From JACVRW01 sp963811055 (lineage in GTDB: Bacteria > Actinomycetota > Thermoleophilia > Solirubrobacterales > Thermoleophilaceae): a DNA stretch of 64,000 bases. Below are positions 59,490 to 64,000 of the stretch, in pieces. Below the pieces are notes generated by a model. It worked only from the letters and a program-made list of their open reading frames with translations. It had not been told where the DNA came from and searched no databases. The stretch's first letter is position 1; every line of letters starts with the position of its first letter. A program made the position numbers and the translations under genes. The DNA is taken from contig CAWEPQ010000001.1 in NCBI GenBank assembly GCA_963811055.1, forward strand, positions 62,001 through 126,000, written 5' to 3'.

Positions 59490-61064
59490 GTGAACCGCGC
59501 TCTGCTCTCGCGACGTGGCTTCGTTTCCGGCGCCGGAGGCCTGACGGCAACGGTGCTGCTGGCTCCGGAGGCCATGGCCGGCAAGCGCCCACCGCGCCCG
59601 AATCTGCGCGGCGGGAAGTTCGCGGAGGGCGTGGCGTCGGGCGATCCGGCTCCGCGTGCCATCACGCTCTGGACGCGAATCGGGGACGTGGAGGGCACCG
59701 GCACCGTGGAGGTCCAGGTGGCCCGGGACCGCGGCTTCCGCAAGGTCGTGGCACGTGACCTCATCAAGACCAGCGACGGCGGTGCCCACTACGCGAAGGC
59801 GCGCGTGGCCGGTCTCAAGCCGTACGAGGAGTACTTCTACCGCTTCGCCACGCGCGACGAGCAGAGCCCCGTCGGGCGCTTCCGCACCGCGCTCCCGCCC
59901 GACTCGAACCATCCGGTTCGCTTCGCCTTCTTCTCCTGCCAGGACTTCACGTTCGGCTACTTCAACGCCCACGCGATCATGGCGAAGGAGGACCTCGACT
60001 TCGTGGTCTGCCTCGGCGACTACATCTACGCCGAGGACTACTACCCGGTAGGACCCAACGGGGGCGTCCGCGACGACCCGGTCGGCACCGCCGAGACACT
60101 CGAGCAGTACCGGGCCAAGTACGCCGCGTACCGGACCGATCCGAACCTGCGGCGTGTCCATGCCCGCTTCCCGATGATCAACATCTGGGACGACCACGAG
60201 GTTCAGGACAACTACGCGGGCGGCGCCGGGCCGACTGGCGGACTCGACCCGTCGCTGCACTACTCGGACGCGCGGAAGCGCGCCGGCTACCAGGCCTTCT
60301 TCGAGAGCCTGCCCACCTACGGCGCCAAGAAGGGGAGCCAGCGGATCTACCGCGCCGCCCGGTTCGGGCGCAATGTGGATCTCGTCCTGTGCGACTCCCG
60401 GATGTACCGGGACGACCAGCCATGCGGAGATCCCGTGGTCGGTCCCTCCTGCCCGGAGATCAATCAGCCGCGCAAGTACCTGGGACGCAACCAGATGAAC
60501 TTCGTCAAGAAGCGCCTGGCGTCCTCCACCGCCTCGTGGAAGGTGGTGGCCAACCAGCTGATGATCATGAGGACGTTCTTCCCCGGCGGGGACATCATCA
60601 ACTTCGACTCCTGGATGGGCTATCCGACCGAGCGCAGGGAGCTCGTTGGCCACATCAAGAGCAAGAAGATCAAGGACGTGGTGTTCGTCACCGGTGACAT
60701 CCACACGTTCGTGGCCGGAGACGTTCGCCTCAACGACACCGACAAGCGCGCGCTCGCCACCGAGTTCGTGGGCGGCTCCATCTCCGCGCCCGGGCTTGGC
60801 GAGGGCGGCGGCGGCGTGCTACCGGGCGCCGATCCGAACAATCCCAAGACGCCCGAGGGGATCGTCAACGCCCTGAAGGCGGTGAACCCGTGGGTCAAGA
60901 GCGGCGAGTTCGACCACCACGGGTACGGGCTGGTGACGGCCTCGAAGAAGGACTTCCGCTGCACGCTCAAGCGCGTCGGCACGGTCAGGAAGCGCGGCAG
61001 CAAGCTCCTGCCGACCGGCGAGTTCCACTACCGCGTCAAGCGCGGCCACCCCAGCATCCTCTGA
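59490..61064 (+). CDS. PhoD-type phosphodiesterase/alkaline phosphatase, copy 2
   Basis: The 524-residue product is a close paralogue of the preceding gene, with the same order: Tat signal (SRRGFVSGAGGLTATVLLAP), FAEGVASGDPAPRAITLWTR, FFSCQDFTFGYFNAHAIMAK, VCLGDYIYAEDYYP, INIWDDHEVQDNYAGG, VVANQLMIMRTFFPGG and FVTGDIHTFVAGD. The ribosome site GGAGG and GTG 59490 occupy the same positions as in copy 1. Its promoter is separate, so the copies can be expressed independently. Tandem duplication is the simplest origin. Confidence 0.93.
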   Translation: MNRALLSRRGFVSGAGGLTATVLLAPEAMAGKRPPRPNLRGGKFAEGVASGDPAPRAITLWTRIGDVEGTGTVEVQVARDRGFRKVVARDLIKTSDGGAHYAKARVAGLKPYEEYFYRFATRDEQSPVGRFRTALPPDSNHPVRFAFFSCQDFTFGYFNAHAIMAKEDLDFVVCLGDYIYAEDYYPVGPNGGVRDDPVGTAETLEQYRAKYAAYRTDPNLRRVHARFPMINIWDDHEVQDNYAGGAGPTGGLDPSLHYSDARKRAGYQAFFESLPTYGAKKGSQRIYRAARFGRNVDLVLCDSRMYRDDQPCGDPVVGPSCPEINQPRKYLGRNQMNFVKKRLASSTASWKVVANQLMIMRTFFPGGDIINFDSWMGYPTERRELVGHIKSKKIKDVVFVTGDIHTFVAGDVRLNDTDKRALATEFVGGSISAPGLGEGGGGVLPGADPNNPKTPEGIVNALKAVNPWVKSGEFDHHGYGLVTASKKDFRCTLKRVGTVRKRGSKLLPTGEFHYRVKRGHPSIL

Positions 61065-61140
61065 AAAAAGTGGACCGTGCACCCGGCGTCGAAGCTCGTC
61101 CTCGGGCGTGCCCGCCGAATATCGGCTCCGGCCAGGCTGG

Positions 61141-61240
61141 TCCGCGACGCATGGCCGGTATCGCTTAAGGCTGCTTCCTCCCGGATCTGACCTGGTTCGC
61201 GAGCGTCCACCGCGCGGGACCCGGCCATCGACGCCTCTAC
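61141..61240 (-). ncRNA. ffs: Signal recognition particle RNA (4.5S/SRP)
   Basis: On the minus strand 61192-61169 reads GGTCAGATCCGGGAGGAAGC and AGCC, the SRP domain IV that binds Ffh and FtsY, with the GGAG asymmetric loop. It is enclosed by ATGGCCGG (61228-61221) with CCGGCCAT (61158-61151). Further outward, CGCCGA (61246-61241) with TCGGCG (61118-61113) and CCTCGGG (61260-61254) with CCCGAGG (61106-61100) are also complementary, so the RNA may extend to about 61075-61275. Ends are uncertain; a T-run lies at 61064-61069 on this strand. The rest of 61065-61368 has no gene. Confidence 0.85.
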
Positions 61241-61368
61241 TCGGCGTACTGACCCCGAGGGCAGAACCCCTTCGACGGGAGTTCAGCCCCGCTAGAGCGG
61301 ATTACGGGTGACAGGGCACCGCTAATTCCCCGCCTAGCACGGTCCGCTCGGAAGGCTAGCCGATCGGT

Positions 61369-62188
61369 GTGTCCAGGCGAGAGGGGACTGGAATCGCGCC
61401 GGCCGTCCACTGTGCCGATGCTCAACACATTCCGAACGGTGAACATAGCCCTCGCGCACGGACACTCCTCGACCACACCTCACCCGCCCTGATCGTCTCA
61501 ATCGTCGCCCTGGTGGTGGCGCTCGGCGGGACGGGGTACGCGGCGGTGGGCCTCCGCGATCGGAGCGTCGGGGCTAGACATCTGAAGAAGAACGCGGTGT
61601 CGTCGGCGAAGGTGAAGGACCAATCGCTCGTGCTGAACGACTTCAAGCGCGCCGCGCGCGCCAAGCTGCACGGGGACGCAGGTGCCCGCGGCGGGCAGGG
61701 GTTGCGCGGACTGGTCGGCCTGGCTGGACCCGCCGGCGTGACCGGTCTGCGCGGCGGCCAGGGCACTGCCGGTGTCGAGGGGACCGATGGGACGGATGGC
61801 ACCGACGGCCTTGACGGCCTCGACGGCGCACAGGGAATCCAGGGCAATGCAGGACCCACGGGCGTAGAGCAGGTGCTGGTGCGAACGACGGCGCTGTCGT
61901 TCCTTGGCGGGACCGGCGCGGACGGCCAGAGTCCTACTCGGATACGTTCAGTGCCAGCCGGGAGAAGCGTGGTCGGTGGAGGAGCGGACGTCTGATCCAG
62001 ACCTCGCCGTTTCAGGCCAGCCGAACACCGTGATCGTCACGACGAGTCGGCCCGGCAGACGTCGAGCGGAGCGTCTCCGCTCCGACGGATCCGAGCCACG
62101 AGGTTGGTTCGTTGCGGCCCGACGCAACAGCAATGCGGCAACCCAGACGGTGAGCATCTACGTTCTCTGCGCCTCGGCCGCCCCGTAG
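61369..62188 (+). pseudogene. Collagen-like secreted/membrane protein gene with several indels
   Basis: The frame has a hydrophobic segment (PALIVSIVALVVALGGTGYA), a Thermoleophilia-type linker (SVGARHLKKNAVSSAKVKDQ), a collagen-like Gly-x-y tract (about residues 105-165) and ends SVPAGRSVVGGGADV at a TGA at 61993. A T at 61993 removed would continue DPDLAVSGQPNTVIVTTSRP in the next frame. A further C near 62052 and a missing base near 62101 would give ADVERSVSAPTDPSHE and then GWFVAARRNSNAATQTVSIY, ending at 62188. The start is unclear. At least three lesions: a decayed gene or poor sequence. The family is a small surface protein of unknown role. Confidence 0.6.
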
Positions 62189-62217
62189 TCTGCGGCGGGT
62201 CCCCGAGAAGGAGAGCG

Positions 62218-62601
62218 ATGCCTGACCGCCACAAGATCGAAGCCGAACACGCCCCGGCCGCCATCGGACCGTACAGCCAGGCGATCCGGACCGGCGACCT
62301 TCTGTTCTGCTCGGGCCAGCTCCCGATGGACCCGTCCAGCGGCGAGATCATCAAGGAGGACGCGCCGGGTCAGGCACGTCAGTGCCTCGAGAACCTCGCG
62401 GCCATCTGCGAGGCGGCCGGTGCAAGCCTTGGGGACGCCGTTCGTGTGACCGTCTACCTCGCCGACATCAACGACTTCCAGCGCGTGAACGAGGTCTACG
62501 CCGAGTTCTTCGGCGACGTGGCCCCCGCGCGCGTGGCGATCCAGGCGGCCGCGCTGCCACGGGGCGCCGACGTGGAGATCGACGCGATCGTCGCTCTCTA
62601 G
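62218..62601 (+). CDS. ridA: RidA family enamine/imine deaminase
   Basis: RidA hydrolyses reactive 2-aminoacrylate and related imines. The 127-residue product has APAAIGPYSQAIRTGDLLFC near the N-terminus, GQLPMDPSSG, QARQCLENLAAICEAAGASL, TVYLADINDFQRVNEVYAEF and PARVAIQAAALPRGADVEID with the conserved Arg. The start at ATG 62218 has an AAGGAG ribosome site. A TAGTCT -10 element lies at 62186-62191. Trimer-forming family length. Confidence 0.95.
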   Translation: MPDRHKIEAEHAPAAIGPYSQAIRTGDLLFCSGQLPMDPSSGEIIKEDAPGQARQCLENLAAICEAAGASLGDAVRVTVYLADINDFQRVNEVYAEFFGDVAPARVAIQAAALPRGADVEIDAIVAL

Positions 62602-62621
62602 AACGACCCGCCGGGCGGGAC

Positions 62622-62627
62622 TAGACT
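62622..62627 (+). promoter_or_regulatory. -10 box TAGACT of tRNA-Val
   Basis: TAGACT ends 12 bases before the tRNA 5' end at 62640, placing transcription start a few bases upstream of the mature tRNA. Confidence 0.4.
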
Positions 62628-62639
62628 GAGCCCCCTCCC

Positions 62640-62711
62640 GGGCGCGTAGCTCAGCGGGAGAGCGCTCGCCTCACACGCGAGAGGTCGCTGGTTCGAACCC
62701 AGCCGCGCCCA
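62640..62711 (+). tRNA. tRNA-Val (anticodon CAC)
   Basis: The 7-bp acceptor stem GGGCGCG/CGCGCCC, D arm with AGCTCAGCGGGAGAGC, anticodon arm CTCGC-CTCACAC-GCGAG and T arm CTGG-TTCGAAC-CCAG are complete. Positions 34-36 are CAC, decoding GTG. The discriminator is A. CCA is not encoded. Confidence 0.96.
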
Positions 62712-62821
62712 TTTCGCGCGTGCGGGCTTCCGTGGTTCACGGAGGCCAGCACTCTTGTGGACGCGGTCGCGGTCGGGAAGACTCCGAACGAACCTGGTGG
62801 TCCCCACCCGACGAAAGGGAC

Positions 62822-63439
62822 ATGCTCGTGGTCGAGCTGGACATCACCCAGACCAACGCCGCAGTGCGATGCCTGCTCGAGGTGACCGAGAACCCCCGGC
62901 ACCGATTTCTCCTACTGACCTATGACCGCCATCGGAACCTCGAAATGGCTGGGCGCTACGAGGAGATCTTCGCCCCGGAGATGACGGTCGAGCACCCCGT
63001 CTACCACTTCGACATGCTCGGGCAGCAGCTCACGCTTGATGGTCGGGAGCAGGTCGAGGACCAATATCGCGAGTGGACCTCGACCAACCAGTGCATCTTT
63101 TACGCCGAGCAGGAAGAGCTCGCAGTCGGCGACAGCATGGTCGTTTCCAGATCGGTGCTCTACCAGCAGACGCCGGGAACGGTGCTGCTCGCGGCAGGGG
63201 TCGAGGCCGATGAGGATGCCACCTATCTCGCCAAGTCCCGCGAGGTGATGGTCTGGCCCTACGACGATCGTTGCCGGCTGATCGGCGAGGACGTCTGGGA
63301 GTACGACCCGTCGGCGCGCGAGTTCATCAAGCTCGACCCACAGGATGTGCTCACCGCCGAGCAGTCGAGCGAGCAGCTCGAGTCCCTGATCCATCCGCTG
63401 CCCTCGTTCGACGAGGCCGTGTTGGCCGCCGCCGGCTGA
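62822..63439 (+). CDS. NTF2/SnoaL-like protein
   Basis: The 205-residue product has a SnoaL-like cone fold pattern: a helix with TNAAVRCLLEVTENPRHRFL, RYEEIFAPEMTVEHPVYHF, DGREQVEDQYREWT, and a beta-rich C-terminus (SMVVSRSVLYQQTPGTVL, KSREVMVWPYDDRCRLIGED). Such proteins include limonene-epoxide-hydrolase-like and ketosteroid isomerase-like enzymes, but catalytic residues cannot be assigned. The start at ATG 62822 has AAAGGGA upstream. It stands alone after tRNA-Val. Function unknown. Confidence 0.7.
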   Translation: MLVVELDITQTNAAVRCLLEVTENPRHRFLLLTYDRHRNLEMAGRYEEIFAPEMTVEHPVYHFDMLGQQLTLDGREQVEDQYREWTSTNQCIFYAEQEELAVGDSMVVSRSVLYQQTPGTVLLAAGVEADEDATYLAKSREVMVWPYDDRCRLIGEDVWEYDPSAREFIKLDPQDVLTAEQSSEQLESLIHPLPSFDEAVLAAAG

Positions 63440-63750
63440 ACTCCTCGGAGCGGAGCCCCCTCGGAGCAGGCGCCGTCTCAGCTCTCAGCCCAGAAGGCTG
63501 ATGGTTCGCGCAGTTCTTTGAGCCTGTGAACCAAGCCTCGGTTCCGAACTCTGCCCAATTGGTCCCGTCTGAACAACGCCCGCCGGCTGCGTGACGTGTC
63601 CCGGGCTCACCGCGTTCCGTGTGTGTCGAACGCCGACCCGTCACCCTCGTCTTGGCCTGACACCTCGCTGTAGAAGCCGTAGATCAGACCGACCGTGGCA
63701 GCGCCATCACCAGGACAGGATGAGACCGCCGTTGCCCGCCCCGATCACAG
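63440..63750. other. Intergenic region without recognised gene
   Basis: These 311 bases lie between the SnoaL-like gene and the RTX-repeat gene. I see no convincing reading frame, tRNA, or terminator. Base composition is lower in GC than elsewhere in the window. Confidence 0.5.
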
Positions 63751-64000
63751 TCATCGGAACACCGTCTCGCAGCGCTTCACGTGATCGCCGGCATCCACGC
63801 GGGCGCTGTCGCGTCCAGGCCCGCAGTCGATGCGGTCGACACGACCGTTGACTGCGAGGATCCTGTCGTTGCCCGTCCCGCCGTGCAAAATGCTGTTCGC
63901 GAACCCGCCGGCGATCGCGTCATCGCCGCTGCCGCCGTTGATCCGGTCACGGCCGAGCCCGCCTTCCAGCCGGTCGGGACCGGGCCCGCCCTTGATCACG
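63751..64000 (-). CDS. RTX (haemolysin-type calcium-binding repeat) protein, C-terminal part
   Basis: Only the last 82 residues are inside the window; the frame is open at the right edge. They contain GG-x-G-x-D nonapeptide repeats (KGGPGPDRLEGGLGRDRING, GSGDDAIAGG, HGGTGNDRI) that form Ca-binding parallel beta-rolls. They are followed by a degenerate RIDCGPGRDSARVDAGD and a short tail with CETVF. Such repeats are usual in secreted Thermoleophilia proteins. Function of the missing N-terminus is unknown. Confidence 0.85.
   Translation of the reverse strand, partial: VIKGGPGPDRLEGGLGRDRINGGSGDDAIAGGFANSILHGGTGNDRILAVNGRVDRIDCGPGRDSARVDAGDHVKRCETVFR

Noticed and set aside
61028..61228. Small minus-strand frame over the SRP RNA
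   Set aside because: It has no protein features and covers the conserved SRP domain IV, which explains the sequence better.

Overview
This window is high-GC, densely packed actinobacterial chromosome. The gene content best fits class Thermoleophilia, probably a Solirubrobacterales-type soil organism or a genome assembled from such a community. This is inferred from the very high GC, a seven-blade propeller protein with a basic Ig-like tail, a collagen-like small secreted protein, an RTX-repeat protein, a csrA gene in an actinobacterial core block, and the eno-ftsB-mazG-mfd-pth-rplY-prs-glmU neighbourhood known from other Actinobacteria. It is not proven by a 16S gene. No prophage, insertion sequence, CRISPR array or dedicated defence island is visible; a free-standing HNH gene is the clearest mobile-looking item.

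Layout. 1-2.3 kb: partial DUF2090 gene, a small membrane protein, csrA and two hypotheticals. 2.3-14.4 kb: a mostly minus-strand core block (ftsB-like, eno, mazG, SurA/PrsA-like lipoprotein, mfd, pth, rplY, prs, glmU) interrupted by a plus-strand UbiB-family kinase. 14.4-15.3 kb: an HNH endonuclease gene between glmU and tRNA-Gln. 15.4-25.2 kb: PucR-type regulator, a DedA-PAP2 fusion, ispE, rsmA, tatD, metG, an M23 peptidase, rsmI and a ROK sugar kinase. 25.2-29.4 kb: LytR-CpsA-Psr protein, secreted lipase, FmdB-like zinc ribbon, glycyl-tRNA synthetase. 29.4-36.5 kb: TetR regulator, hsp20-lon, MBL hydrolase, SDR plus SRPBCC pair, an AT-hook/winged-helix protein. 36.6-46 kb: icd-mdh, a DHA2 transporter, a CBS-containing site-2 protease, an AbiEi/DUF559 protein, and a succinate dehydrogenase operon whose third gene encodes a CCG-type (HdrB-like) subunit. 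46-57.7 kb: NarL-type regulator with a degenerate receiver, asd-lysC, propeller protein, GH3 protein, molybdopterin oxidoreductase, broken NmrA gene, recR-ybaB-dnaX. 57.8-64 kb: two tandem PhoD paralogues, the SRP RNA, a broken collagen-like gene, ridA, tRNA-Val, a SnoaL-like protein and the end of an RTX-repeat protein.

Three cross-cutting signals stand out. (1) At least eight genes, including the normally essential eno and mdh, are broken by single extra bases, nearly all of one polarity. This most likely reflects residual insertion errors in the sequence, although a biological +1 recoding explanation should be excluded. (2) A 30-bp palindromic element occurs three times in intergenic DNA with a compensatory base pair change in its stem, so it looks like a small REP-like family. 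(3) Many genes have a TANNNT -10 box only 6-9 bases before the start codon, predicting widespread leaderless transcription; in one case (25216-25223) a single palindromic -10 appears to serve two divergent leaderless genes.

Together the genes cover central carbon metabolism (enolase, isocitrate, malate and succinate dehydrogenases), translation (two aminoacyl-tRNA synthetases, pth, bL25, two tRNAs), DNA repair and replication (mfd, recR, dnaX), protein quality control (lon, hsp20, foldase, site-2 protease) and envelope work (glmU, LCP, M23, GH3, PAP2).
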